From the NCBI GenBank assembly GCA_017536545.1, contig JAFXHF010000016.1, positions 62,001 through 126,000 of the forward strand: a DNA stretch of 64,000 bases. The letters are read 5' to 3'. Below are positions 17,830 through 26,982 of this stretch, in pieces. Source of the stretch: a bacterium (GTDB taxonomy: Bacteria; Cyanobacteriota; Vampirovibrionia; Gastranaerophilales; Gastranaerophilaceae). The notes below the pieces were generated by a model that had not been told where the DNA came from, did not search any database, and saw only the letters and a list, made by a program, of their open reading frames with translations. Position numbers and translations under genes: made by a program. How positions within the stretch are numbered: position 1 is the first letter of the stretch; each line of letters opens with the position of its first letter.

Positions 17830-19008
17830 TTACAACAATTCTTTAGGAATGTGGGGGAGGGATTGGCGAAGTTTTTCGCCTTGGCGGTCGTACTTTTCTC
17901 GGGTTAGGCGACCTTCTCTATGTGCCTCTGCTTCAATGTAGTTTCTTAAATACGCTTGGTAATCTTTGGTGAATTCTACATAATTTTCAATAGCATCAGT
18001 GCATTTGTTTGCTTCTTGTTGCAAAGTCTTATTTTTTATTGGGCCAAATTGTTGAAACATTGTAGCTTGCCAAGTTCCGTCTTCGTGTCCACCATTTCTT
18101 GCATCTAATAAATAGTGCCAAATATGTTCAACTTCGTGTCTTGCTGTTCCGATTACCGCTGTTTTAGATTTGGGTTTGTGTAACATATTAAAACTTACAG
18201 ATCCCGTTGATGGGAAAAAACACGCTGCAAGTCTTGTTTTTTCTTCATCATCTGCTGGGATATATTGTGTGTCTACTGTTACTCCCAATTTATCAACTTT
18301 TCTGTCGTGCATAAATTTGCGTGTGGCAGGTTCTTTCACTCCGTCAATATCGTATGCTCTGAATTGTAAAAACTGATCCCCTCTATGGAATTTAATCCCG
18401 TCAGAAAATATTGAATCTTGAAGAACTTTTCCGCTTGCATTATCAACTTCAAAATACAAAAATTTAGTAATATATTTTTTAATCTTTCCTCCAAGAACAT
18501 GTGGAAATTCAACAAATCTATGAATTTGTTTACCTATATTTTCCATATTAATTATACTTGTTCTAGATAAAATCTTTTCACCTGTATTTATGTTTTCCGA
18601 CAAATGATTTGTTTCGGTTTTGTTATGTGTCCAAAGAAAAGTTTTTGCTCTTATCTCATTCAAAGCCTGTTGAAATTCTTTATATGTTTTTAGAATTGTT
18701 CGAGGAATTGAATATTCTTTTCGTGTGGTAGATTTTACATACTCTTCTTCACCTATTACGTGATCTGAATGTGTGTAAACGACATTTCGTAGTGGCTTTC
18801 TTGGATAGTCAAAAGAACGCTCAATAATTTCGCCTTTGGCATTTCTAAAGGTTGTAACTATTCTTTGTCCTTTTACACCACGACGTCCAACGATAACTTC
18901 CTCAACTGTATGTGGAAACTCATTTGATAGACGTTGAGCTTTCCCTTTATATTGAGCAAATAATATTCTCGGTGTTTTTGATATCAAATAAAAATCACTT
19001 CGTGTCAT
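17830..19008 (-). CDS. Putative zinc metallopeptidase-like protein (HEVEH)
   Basis: A 392-residue protein of unknown family with a zincin motif: ARHEVEHIWHYLLD, the HExxH being residues 291-295. Glu residues about 40-55 positions downstream (DAIENYVEF; YIEAEAHREG) could provide a third zinc ligand. There is no signal peptide or membrane segment. The N-terminal 200 residues are beta-rich and basic. It is transcribed toward the LicD operon and ends seven bases from it, convergently. The upstream sequence GCAAAAAATATTTTTACACG matches that of the gene at 13454, so both may be co-regulated. Peptidase activity is inferred from the motif only. Confidence 0.65.
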   Translation of the reverse strand: MTRSDFYLISKTPRILFAQYKGKAQRLSNEFPHTVEEVIVGRRGVKGQRIVTTFRNAKGEIIERSFDYPRKPLRNVVYTHSDHVIGEEEYVKSTTRKEYSIPRTILKTYKEFQQALNEIRAKTFLWTHNKTETNHLSENINTGEKILSRTSIINMENIGKQIHRFVEFPHVLGGKIKKYITKFLYFEVDNASGKVLQDSIFSDGIKFHRGDQFLQFRAYDIDGVKEPATRKFMHDRKVDKLGVTVDTQYIPADDEEKTRLAACFFPSTGSVSFNMLHKPKSKTAVIGTARHEVEHIWHYLLDARNGGHEDGTWQATMFQQFGPIKNKTLQQEANKCTDAIENYVEFTKDYQAYLRNYIEAEAHREGRLTREKYDRQGEKLRQSLPHIPKELL

Positions 19009-19080
19009 GTGTTTTTTAAAACGTGTAAAAATATTTTTTGCTATTTATGTATGTAGAAAAAGACAAAAAACGATTATTAT

Positions 19081-19109
19081 TTGACATTGGTTTTTGTTAG
19101 ATTTATAAC
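19081..19109 (+). promoter_or_regulatory. Sigma-70-type promoter of the Hyf-like operon
   Basis: TTGACA, 17 bases, TATAAC. The transcript would have a leader of roughly 100 bases containing two TTTACCCAA repeats (19125-19133 and 19161-19169), candidate regulator sites. Confidence 0.65.
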
Positions 19110-19213
19110 GGATTTATGAGAGAATTTACCCAAGATTTTTGACGTAAATTTAGAGTAAATTTTACCCAAATATTTATAAAAATCTAAAATAAAAATTAAG
19201 GTGGAAAATATAT

Positions 19214-21202
19214 ATGAATAGCTATTTTATCGGAATAATAATCCTGTTGTTGAGTGGATTTATTGCCGCAAGTTTTAGCAAAAATTTTAAAACAATTGTT
19301 TTGACAATTTTGAGTGCAATTGGCTCTGTATTTTGCTTAGTTCCTGCGTGTAATGTTTTATTAGGAAAAGATATTTTAGTTAAAACTTTTGACTTTAATG
19401 AATTATTCGGTGCGGTGAATTTTGTTATTGATCCACTTTCCGCATTTTTCATTATTGTAATTTGTGTGATGAGTTTTGTTTCAGTGGTTTATTCAAACGG
19501 ATATTTGAAACCTTATTTAGAATCAAAAAATATTAATTCTCACTTGGTATTTTTACCGATGTTAATTGCATCAATGCTTGCAGTTGTTACTTGTCAAAAC
19601 GCATTGATGTTTTTAATTTGTTGGGAAATAATGTCGTTAAGTTCATTTTTCCTTGTGATTTTTGAAAGTAATAAAAAAGAAGTTGTAAAGGCTGGTATTA
19701 AGTATTTAGTATTTATGCATGTATCAGTTTTATTTATTATTATTGCTTTTGCACTTCTATCAATCAAGGCTGGAAGTTTTGATTTTGCAGTATTTAAAGA
19801 TGTTTTAGCTCATAATAAATCACTAGCAAATGTCGTATTTTTATTGGCATTTGTTGGATTTGGTACAAAATCTGGTTTTGTACCTTTTCATAACTGGTTA
19901 CCTGATGCTCACCCAGCAGCACCATCACATGTTAGTGCGATTATGTCTGGGGTTATGATTAAGACTGGATTTTATGGAATTTTAAGAGGAATTGATTTAA
20001 TCGGTATTCCATCTAAAACAATTTCTTTTGTAGTCTTAACTATTGCTGGTATTTCAGCATTATATGGTATATTATACGCAATTACTCAGCATGATTTGAA
20101 AAGATTTTTGGCATATTCTTCAATTGAAAACGTTGGGGTAATTGGTATGGGTATTGGTGTTGGTATGTTAGGTATGGCATATCATAATCCTGCAGTTGCT
20201 TTGATTGGTTTAGTGGGTGGGATTTTCCATATTTTGAACCATTCTATTTTTAAAGAATTGATGTTTTTAACAGCAGGTAGCGTATATTTAAAAACTCATA
20301 CAAGAGATATTGAAATTATGGGTGGTCTTGCTAAGTCTATGCCAATAACTGCTGTATTATTTTTAATCGGTGCAGTTGCAATTTGTGGCTTGCCACCATT
20401 TAATGGATTTATAAGTGAATTTTTGATTTATTTTGGTATGTTTAAAGGTTTATCTATTAATAATTTTGAAGCTGTAATTGTTATGTTGTTTGCGATTTCA
20501 GCGTTGGCTTTTGTTGGCACAATGGCAATTTTATGTTTCACAAAAGCATTCAGTATTGTATTTTTAGGTTTACCAAGAAGTGAAAAAATCGCTCAAGTAA
20601 AAGAAGATTGTGAAAAAGTTATGTTAATCCCAATGGGATTTTTGGCAACTTTGATTTTATTTATCGGTATTTTTCCACAAAAAATTCTATTAAAGATTAA
20701 TAAAATTGTATTTTCTATAATCCCATCAACATCAATGAATGTATGGTCAGGTTGTTCTGAAATCTTTATGACAATTTTGACTATTGCGTTGGTTGTTGGT
20801 TGTTTTGCAGCATTTGTTTTAGTTTTAGTTGTTTTGAAATTGAGATTAACAAAATCAAAAATTCAAATGCACGAAACTTGGGGTTGTGGTTATGATAGAG
20901 CAAATAATCATATGCAATATACCGCTTCATCATACGCAAGCCCACTATTGTCAATGTTAAAACCTCTATTCAAAAAGGTTTTTGATGTTGAGAAACCAAG
21001 AAAACTATTCCCACATAGTGCTCACTTTAGTTTACAGTTTGAAGATATTGAGGAAGCATATGTAATCAATCCTTTATTAAAAATTGATGAGTGGTTTTTA
21101 TCAAAATTTGAAAGTTTACAAAGTGGAAATATCCAATCTTATATCAAATATGGTTTGATATTTTTGCTAATCGTAATCATTGGAAGTCTATTTATAGGAT
21201 AA
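19214..21202 (+). CDS. Hyf/Ehr-type antiporter-like membrane subunit (HyfB-like)
   Basis: Large proton-translocating subunit related to NuoL/Mrp antiporters. The 662 residues contain about 15 membrane segments. Family motifs are GFGTKSGFVPFHNWLPDAHPAAPSHVSA (here split as GFGTKSGFVPFHNWLPDA and PAAPSHVSAIMSG) with the proton-path Lys and His, plus KRFLAYSSIENVG. The C-terminal section HETWGCGYDRANNHMQYTASS is typical of HyfB/HycC rather than complex I NuoL. It is the first of six closely spaced genes in the order B-C-E-F-G-HI. The second antiporter-like subunit HyfD of E. coli is absent. It is likely to couple electron transfer in the peripheral arm to ion pumping. Confidence 0.9.
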   Translation: MNSYFIGIIILLLSGFIAASFSKNFKTIVLTILSAIGSVFCLVPACNVLLGKDILVKTFDFNELFGAVNFVIDPLSAFFIIVICVMSFVSVVYSNGYLKPYLESKNINSHLVFLPMLIASMLAVVTCQNALMFLICWEIMSLSSFFLVIFESNKKEVVKAGIKYLVFMHVSVLFIIIAFALLSIKAGSFDFAVFKDVLAHNKSLANVVFLLAFVGFGTKSGFVPFHNWLPDAHPAAPSHVSAIMSGVMIKTGFYGILRGIDLIGIPSKTISFVVLTIAGISALYGILYAITQHDLKRFLAYSSIENVGVIGMGIGVGMLGMAYHNPAVALIGLVGGIFHILNHSIFKELMFLTAGSVYLKTHTRDIEIMGGLAKSMPITAVLFLIGAVAICGLPPFNGFISEFLIYFGMFKGLSINNFEAVIVMLFAISALAFVGTMAILCFTKAFSIVFLGLPRSEKIAQVKEDCEKVMLIPMGFLATLILFIGIFPQKILLKINKIVFSIIPSTSMNVWSGCSEIFMTILTIALVVGCFAAFVLVLVVLKLRLTKSKIQMHETWGCGYDRANNHMQYTASSYASPLLSMLKPLFKKVFDVEKPRKLFPHSAHFSLQFEDIEEAYVINPLLKIDEWFLSKFESLQSGNIQSYIKYGLIFLLIVIIGSLFIG

Positions 21203-21208
21203 GTTGAA

Positions 21209-22126
21209 ATGATAATGAAATTGATAAATTTAATAATTCTTTTATTTGTTCCATTTTTAATGATGGGATTGATTAAGAAAACAAAATCATTCTGGGGTGG
21301 ACGAAAAGGGCCATCAATTATGCAACCTTGGTTTGATTTTGTCAGACTTATGAAAAAGGATTTTGTAATAAGTAATACAACATCAGCGGTATTTAAAATC
21401 ACTCCTGTTATTACATTTGCTAGTGTGATTTTTGCGGGGTTATTTGTACCTTTGGCAAGTGGTAGTGCGATTGTAAATATCCCAGTTGGATTGATTGTAT
21501 TTGCTTATATTTTAGGTTTAGGTAAGTTCTTTGCATTGATTTCAGCAATGGATACAGGAAGCAGTTTTGAAGGTATGGGGGCTTCTCGTGAGGCTTGTTT
21601 TACCTCAATTGTTGAGCCTGCATTTTTTATGGTAATCGGTTCAATTATGGCTTTGACTGGAAATTGTACTTTCGATTCTTTAGGTAAAATTTTATCAAGT
21701 GCAGGGACTTATGGAATTTTGATTATTGTATTCACTGCTTTAGTTTTATTTATCATGTTATTAACTGAGGGTTCAAGAGTTCCTGTTGATGATCCAGCAA
21801 CTCACTTGGAATTAACAATGATTCATGAAGTTATGATTTTAGATAACTCTGGTAGTGATTTAGCTTTATTAACTTGGGCAAATGGAATTAAGATGCTTTT
21901 GATTTCGTCTTTAATTGCTTATATGGTTATCCCAAGTAATGTTTCAGATTTTGTAGGTGTATTGCTTTATTTGGGAGTAATCGCACTACTTTCAGTGATT
22001 ATAGGTACTGTTGAATCTAGTATGGCAAGAATAAGAATGTCACACGTTTTTGAATTTGTATTTATTATGAGTTCATTAGCACTTGTTGTTTTATCTCTTG
22101 TTATGGCAAGGATGTTTGGAGGTTAA
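21209..22126 (+). CDS. HyfC/NuoH-like membrane subunit
   Basis: Membrane anchor subunit related to NuoH/HycD. It joins the hydrophilic module to the membrane arm. Typical stretches are KTKSFWGGRKGPSIMQPWFD at the N-terminus, DTGSSFEGMGASREA in the first cytoplasmic loop and EGSRVPVDDPATHLELTMIH in the central loop, which carries the conserved acidic residues. The 305 residues with about eight membrane segments agree with the family. It starts six bases after hyfB and ends one base before the next start. Confidence 0.92.
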   Translation: MIMKLINLIILLFVPFLMMGLIKKTKSFWGGRKGPSIMQPWFDFVRLMKKDFVISNTTSAVFKITPVITFASVIFAGLFVPLASGSAIVNIPVGLIVFAYILGLGKFFALISAMDTGSSFEGMGASREACFTSIVEPAFFMVIGSIMALTGNCTFDSLGKILSSAGTYGILIIVFTALVLFIMLLTEGSRVPVDDPATHLELTMIHEVMILDNSGSDLALLTWANGIKMLLISSLIAYMVIPSNVSDFVGVLLYLGVIALLSVIIGTVESSMARIRMSHVFEFVFIMSSLALVVLSLVMARMFGG

Positions 22127-22127
22127 G

Positions 22128-22778
22128 ATGGCAACAGGATTTATTATTCTTTTCGGATTAACAATGTTATATTTAGCCGCAACAAGCAGAATTATTGCAC
22201 ATATCAGAATTTTAATCGTGCAAGGATTTTTGTTATTTTTAATTTGTTGCTGTGGAATGGAACATAATAATTGGTTAAACTTTGCGTTTTTAACAGTTGA
22301 AACTTTGGTTGTAAAATCAATTGTTATTCCTTGGTTTCTGTACAAGGTTACTAAGAAAACTCATTCAAATCGTGACGTTGCAGCAAATATCCCACATTTT
22401 TATTGTTTGGTAATTGCAACATTGATTTTGTTGGGTGGATTTTTGGCATCAAATTATTATTTCTCATCAATGAAAATGATTGCTCCGATTTATTTTGGGG
22501 TTTCAGTTGCAACAATTATTATCAGCTTATGGCTTATTACAATTAAGCATAAAATTATTTCTAACGTAATTGAATTTATTACAATGGAAAATGGTATTTT
22601 CTTATTATCTTTATCAGTATCAAAAGAGATGCCAATGTTAGTTAATATGGGTGTTTTACTTGACGTATTTATTGCGGTTTATATCTTAGGATTGTTCGTA
22701 AATGAAATTAATAAAGAGTTTAACGACCTTGAAGTTTCTCACTTATCAGATTTAAAGGATTATGAATATAATGATTAG
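22128..22778 (+). CDS. HyfE-like membrane subunit (NuoK-related)
   Basis: Small hydrophobic subunit of about 216 residues with roughly six membrane segments, positioned as HyfE in group 4 hydrogenase and hydrogenase-related operons. It corresponds to NuoK plus an extension. ITMENGIFLLSLSVSKEMP resembles the conserved NuoK/HyfE segment containing the membrane Glu. I chose the ATG at 22128 because GGAGG lies just upstream and it begins right after the HyfC stop; an earlier in-frame start would lie inside hyfC. The next gene overlaps its 3' end. Confidence 0.85.
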   Translation: MATGFIILFGLTMLYLAATSRIIAHIRILIVQGFLLFLICCCGMEHNNWLNFAFLTVETLVVKSIVIPWFLYKVTKKTHSNRDVAANIPHFYCLVIATLILLGGFLASNYYFSSMKMIAPIYFGVSVATIIISLWLITIKHKIISNVIEFITMENGIFLLSLSVSKEMPMLVNMGVLLDVFIAVYILGLFVNEINKEFNDLEVSHLSDLKDYEYND

Positions 22779-24198
22779 TACAATTTTAATATTTCCAATA
22801 GTTGCATGTTTTTTGGTAATGCTTGTTAAGAAAAAAGCATTTGCAACTTTTATGGTGAATGCTTATTCTATTATTCACTTTGTTTGCACTTTATTATTGG
22901 TAACAGGTGTTGGAAATAAATCAGTTCCATATTTTGCCGTTGATAGCACAAATTCAATATTTTTACTTGTATTATCTTTGGTATTTTTAATGGTTGCGAT
23001 GTATAACACAGGTTATGTAAGACATCTAGATGTTAGTGATAAAAAATTATGCCATTATTCATTTATGATTTTGGTATTTGTTTTATCAATGACTGGAACT
23101 CTATTGAGTACAGATTTAGGTATTTCTTGGATTTTGATTGAGGGAACTACTTTATCTAGTGCGTACTTGATTTATTTTAATAAAACAAAACACTCAATTG
23201 AGGCAGCTTGGAAATATGTATTTATCTGTTCAATTGGGATTGCGTTAGCATTTGTTGGAATTATTTTGTTGAATATTTCATCAGGTGCGGTAAACTCAAT
23301 GAGTTTTGCCGAATTGTATAGACACGCATCAGAGTTTGATTTGATGTGGTTGAAGCTAGCCTTTGTATTTATGCTATTTGGTTTTGGTGCAAAAATGGGA
23401 TTGGCTCCTGCACATTTCTGGTTGCCTGATGCTCACTCAGAAGCTCCATCTCCAATTTCAGCATTGTTATCAGCTACATTATTAAACTCAGCGTTCTTAG
23501 TTATTGTAAGAGTTTTTAAAATAATGGAATTAGCTAATTGTACAAATTATGCAAGATTGATGTTACTTGTAATGGGATTTTTATCATTATTTGTGACTGC
23601 AGTTTTTGTATATCATATTAAAAATTACAAAAGAATGTTGGCTTATTCTTCAATTGAAAATATGGGAATTTTAGCTATTGGTATGGCATTAGGTGGAGTA
23701 GCTTATTATGCAGTTGTGTTGCATTTGATTGGGCATTCACTTGCGAAAGCATCATTCTTTTTAACTTCAGGAAATATTTTAGAATTATTTGAAACAAAAA
23801 GAATAAAATCTGTTAAAGGTTTAAATAGTGCAGATAGCAAAACTTGTTGGTTGTGGGTGGCATCATTTCTGGCAATTTGTGCTTTCCCAACATCATTATT
23901 GTTTATTAGTGAATTTATAATGATTAAGACAATGATTTTAGATAAACACTATGTTTTATGTGGTTTGTTTGTATTCCTTTTAACAATTATTCTTTATGGT
24001 ATTGGTAGGGTTGTTATTAAGATGGCTTTTGATGAATTGAGTGAAAATAAGGCAAAAGTTGTTGAGAAAAATATAAACAAAGTTTCAATTTTAATGTATG
24101 TTCCGCAAGTAATATTACTTGTTATGGTGTTCACTTTTGGGATTTATATTCCACAGTGGTTAAATGAGATTATCAAACTTGCAGCAGGAACTTTTTAA
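22771..24198 (+). CDS. HyfF/NuoN-like antiporter-like membrane subunit
   Basis: Second antiporter-like subunit of the complex, with about 14 membrane segments. It has GFGAKMGLAPAHFWLPDA followed by SEAPSPISALLSA and KRMLAYSSIENMG, the equivalents of the proton-channel Lys/His segments in NuoN/HyfF. The 475 residues match HyfF. Two start codons are possible: 22762 (AAAGGA only two bases away) and 22771 (11 bases away). I prefer 22771, without certainty; either overlaps hyfE. It shares several motifs with the first antiporter-like subunit, as expected for paralogous pump modules. Confidence 0.88.
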   Translation: MISTILIFPIVACFLVMLVKKKAFATFMVNAYSIIHFVCTLLLVTGVGNKSVPYFAVDSTNSIFLLVLSLVFLMVAMYNTGYVRHLDVSDKKLCHYSFMILVFVLSMTGTLLSTDLGISWILIEGTTLSSAYLIYFNKTKHSIEAAWKYVFICSIGIALAFVGIILLNISSGAVNSMSFAELYRHASEFDLMWLKLAFVFMLFGFGAKMGLAPAHFWLPDAHSEAPSPISALLSATLLNSAFLVIVRVFKIMELANCTNYARLMLLVMGFLSLFVTAVFVYHIKNYKRMLAYSSIENMGILAIGMALGGVAYYAVVLHLIGHSLAKASFFLTSGNILELFETKRIKSVKGLNSADSKTCWLWVASFLAICAFPTSLLFISEFIMIKTMILDKHYVLCGLFVFLLTIILYGIGRVVIKMAFDELSENKAKVVEKNINKVSILMYVPQVILLVMVFTFGIYIPQWLNEIIKLAAGTF

Positions 24199-24211
24199 GG
24201 CAGGATAAATT

Positions 24212-25681
24212 ATGGTTAAATGGATTAAAGTTAAAAACAATACAAGAATAGATATAAATAAGATTCCTATTATTGAAATCTCTGATATGCGAAGCGAGGT
24301 TAAAGCTTTCAATTTACGACCTATCGGATTTTTTGGTAAAGAATGGGGATTTGGTTGCGTAAGATTGTTTGTAATTTTAGCTGATGATGCTAATGCAGAC
24401 TTGTATTTGTCTTCTAGCGTTTTTGGTAATGACGTGAAATCTTATGAATCATTTACTCAAGAAGTTCCTGCTTTTCATATTTTTGAAAGAGAATTTTATG
24501 AGCAGTTTGGGATTGAACCATTGCATCATCCTTGGTTAAAACCAGTTAGGGTGAACCAAGACAAATATCCATTTTTTGAAATGGAAGGTGAAGAAGTTCA
24601 CCAAGTTGCAGTTGGCCCAATTCACGCAGGTGTAATTGAGCCTGGGCACTTTAGATTTATGTGTAATGGTGAAACTGTTTACCATTTAGAAATTATGCTT
24701 GGCTATCAACATCGTGGAGTTGAAGATATGATGTTGAAAAATCCATCAAATCAACTCGCAGAATCAATTTGTGGGGATAGTGTAATTGCATATAATACAG
24801 CATATTCTCAAGTTATGGAAACATTAAAAGCTATAAACATTTCTAGAAAAGCTCAACTTATTAGAAAAATGGCACTAGAAATGGAAAGGATTGCTGTCCA
24901 TATTGGTGATTTAGGAGCAATTTCAGGTGATATTGCTTATTTGATGGGGGCTTCTGTTTTTGGAGCAACAAGAACCCTTGTTATCAATACAACTTTAGAG
25001 ATGTGCGGTAGTAGATTGGGTCGTGGTTTTGTAACTGTTGGTGGTGTTAATTATGATCCATCAGAGGAGGTTATCGACCGTGCTGTTGAAACTTTGAATA
25101 AAGTTAGAACTGATGTAGATAGAATGGTAAAAACTATGCTTAAAAACTCTACTGTAATGTCTAGATTAGAAAAAACAGGTACAGTAAGTTTGGAAAAAGC
25201 AAAAGATATTGGGCTTGTTGGTATGGCAGCAAGAACTTGTGGTGTTGATTTAGATTCACGTTTTGATTTCCCAGACAAATGGGTTGAAGAATTAGGGTTT
25301 ACTCGTAAAACAATGAACCTTAAAGGGGATGTTAATGCTCGTTTCAAACTTAGATATAAAGAAATCAAAGAATCTATTTCAATGGTTAAAAAGATTTTAG
25401 CTAAGTTGAAAGAATATAAAAACGAACCAATTATTGCAGAAGGCGTGAATAACAAACTCACTCCAGATTCAATGGTAATCTCTATTGTTGAGGGTTGGAG
25501 AGGTGAAGTTGTGCATATTGCTATGACTGATCTTCATGGAAAAATGACACGATATAAAATTAAAGACCCATCATTTAATAATTGGTATGGATTAGGTTTA
25601 GCGGTTAGAAACAACGGAATTTCAGATTTCCCACTATGTAATAAAAGTTTCAATTTATCATATTGCGGAAATGATTTATAA
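24212..25681 (+). CDS. Hydrogenase-like large subunit lacking two nickel cysteines (Ehr-type, HyfG-like)
   Basis: Fusion of a NuoC-like domain (residues 1-125; FEREFYEQFGIEPLHHP) and a NuoD/hydrogenase large-subunit domain. In true [NiFe] hydrogenases two CxxC pairs hold the metal centre. Here the first reads ESICGDSVIAYN and the second DFPLCNKSFNLSYCGNDL, so both are CxxS and there is no maturation peptide after the second. This pattern, with NKSFNLSY at the C-terminus, is what I know from energy-converting hydrogenase-related (Ehr) complexes, which are thought not to bind Ni-Fe. The Cys at the first position of each motif is unusual even for that group as I remember it. H2 chemistry is therefore unlikely. 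The natural electron acceptor or donor of such complexes is unknown. Confidence 0.88.
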   Translation: MVKWIKVKNNTRIDINKIPIIEISDMRSEVKAFNLRPIGFFGKEWGFGCVRLFVILADDANADLYLSSSVFGNDVKSYESFTQEVPAFHIFEREFYEQFGIEPLHHPWLKPVRVNQDKYPFFEMEGEEVHQVAVGPIHAGVIEPGHFRFMCNGETVYHLEIMLGYQHRGVEDMMLKNPSNQLAESICGDSVIAYNTAYSQVMETLKAINISRKAQLIRKMALEMERIAVHIGDLGAISGDIAYLMGASVFGATRTLVINTTLEMCGSRLGRGFVTVGGVNYDPSEEVIDRAVETLNKVRTDVDRMVKTMLKNSTVMSRLEKTGTVSLEKAKDIGLVGMAARTCGVDLDSRFDFPDKWVEELGFTRKTMNLKGDVNARFKLRYKEIKESISMVKKILAKLKEYKNEPIIAEGVNNKLTPDSMVISIVEGWRGEVVHIAMTDLHGKMTRYKIKDPSFNNWYGLGLAVRNNGISDFPLCNKSFNLSYCGNDL

Positions 25682-25693
25682 GGAAAGAAAATT

Positions 25694-26437
25694 ATGTTTG
25701 ATACATTAAAATCAAGAATTTATCAAGGTAGTCAATTTATAAAAGATATAGAAAACGCTCCAATGCGAGAACAATTTAGAGGTTTTCCAAAGTTTAATGC
25801 TGGTGAAGATTTCTCAGCTTGCAAAGATGTTTGTCCAACAGGAGCTTTGTCTTTAGAGCCATTATCAATTGATATGGGCAAATGTACATTCTGTGGTGCT
25901 TGTGAAAGAGTTTGTAAAGGGATTGAACTTACAAACGGTTATAAATTGGCATCTTCTTCTCGTGAAAAACTTGTAATTACACCAGAGGTTGATTATGAAA
26001 ATTATCTAAAATCAGCGGTTGAAGTTAGAGAAGAAATTCATAAAATTTTTGGCCGTTCAATTAAATTCCGTCAAGTATCAGCAGGGGGTTGTAATGGATG
26101 CGAGATGGAATTGAACGCTTGTTCAAACGTAAACTTTGATATGGGAAGATACGGAATTGAGTTTGTGGCATCTCCTCGTCATGCAGATGGTATTGTAATC
26201 ACAGGACCAATCACAGAAAATATGGCATACGCTTTAGAAGATTGTTATAAATCTGTACCTGATCCAAAAGTTGTGGTACTTTGTGGTGCGTGTGCTATTT
26301 CTGGTGGAGTTTTCCAAGAAAGTGAAAAATTAAATAGAGAATTTTTGGAAAAATATCCGATAGATTTGTATATTCCAGGATGTCCAACTCACCCATTAAC
26401 ATTTATCAATGCGGTTTTGAGTTTTATAAAAAAATAG
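25694..26437 (+). CDS. Fused ferredoxin and NuoB-like small subunit (HyfH-HyfI-like)
   Basis: A 247-residue iron-sulfur subunit joining two modules that are separate in E. coli. The N-terminal half is ferredoxin-like with CKDVCPTGAL and a full CTFCGACERVC set. The C-terminal half is the NuoB/hydrogenase small subunit with GGCNGCEMEL, CGACAISGG and PGCPTHP, which ligate the proximal [4Fe-4S] cluster. The cluster-binding residues are intact, in contrast to the altered metal site of the large subunit, so the complex should still carry electrons. It is the last gene of the operon and ends ten bases from a convergent gene. Confidence 0.9.
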   Translation: MFDTLKSRIYQGSQFIKDIENAPMREQFRGFPKFNAGEDFSACKDVCPTGALSLEPLSIDMGKCTFCGACERVCKGIELTNGYKLASSSREKLVITPEVDYENYLKSAVEVREEIHKIFGRSIKFRQVSAGGCNGCEMELNACSNVNFDMGRYGIEFVASPRHADGIVITGPITENMAYALEDCYKSVPDPKVVVLCGACAISGGVFQESEKLNREFLEKYPIDLYIPGCPTHPLTFINAVLSFIKK

Positions 26438-26447
26438 AATAAAAAAC

Positions 26448-26927
26448 TTATAAATATTTTTGTAAAATAAGTTTTTTCAGAGCCTTTGCCATAATTGCAT
26501 CAGGTTCAATTTCCAAAACTCTATCTAAATATTCAATAGCTTTATTATAATTTCCTAATTTTTTCTGAGCGGCACCCATTGCAAATAATGCACTTACAAA
26601 TTTGTCATCTAATTCAATAGCTTTTTCTAAATCAGCAACCGCTCTTTCAATATCAGGATTTTCAATATCTTTTCTTGATAATAGAATATCTGCACGATTG
26701 TAATACGCATCAGTCATTTTTGGATTAATTTGAAGTGCTTTTGTATAATCTAAAATTGCATCATCAAAATTTTTCAATGCTTGGTTTACAACTGCACGAT
26801 AAAAATATGAAATATCCCAATCGTTTCTAAGTTCAATTGATTTATTCATATTATCTAAAGCGATATCCAAATCGCCTGTTCTTAATTCTTCTATTCCTTT
26901 ATCTAAATATTCTTTATAAGTTGTCAT
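26448..26927 (-). CDS. Small TPR protein
   Basis: About 160 residues forming four TPR units (YLDKGIEELRTGDLDIALDN; FDDAILDYTKALQINP; IERAVADLEKAIELD; YNKAIEYLDRVLEIEP). It is cytoplasmic with no signal peptide. I use the ATG at 26927; an in-frame TTG at 26945 would add six residues that look like promoter sequence. TATAAT lies about eight bases upstream of the ATG and no Shine-Dalgarno sequence is seen, so the message may be leaderless. It is divergent from the transporter gene at 26983. No specific partner can be inferred. Confidence 0.8.
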   Translation of the reverse strand: MTTYKEYLDKGIEELRTGDLDIALDNMNKSIELRNDWDISYFYRAVVNQALKNFDDAILDYTKALQINPKMTDAYYNRADILLSRKDIENPDIERAVADLEKAIELDDKFVSALFAMGAAQKKLGNYNKAIEYLDRVLEIEPDAIMAKALKKLILQKYL

Positions 26928-26982
26928 AAATTTATTATATACCAAACAAATTCATGCTATAATTTTGGAAAAGAGAGGATTT

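Noticed and set aside
25051-25461. 136-codon minus-strand frame inside the Hyf-like large subunit
   Set aside because: Antisense shadow of a well-supported gene with no binding site.
24212-25681. Calling the large subunit a functional group 4 [NiFe] hydrogenase
   Set aside because: Both nickel-binding CxxC motifs read CxxS and there is no C-terminal maturation peptide, so hydrogenase activity is not supported.
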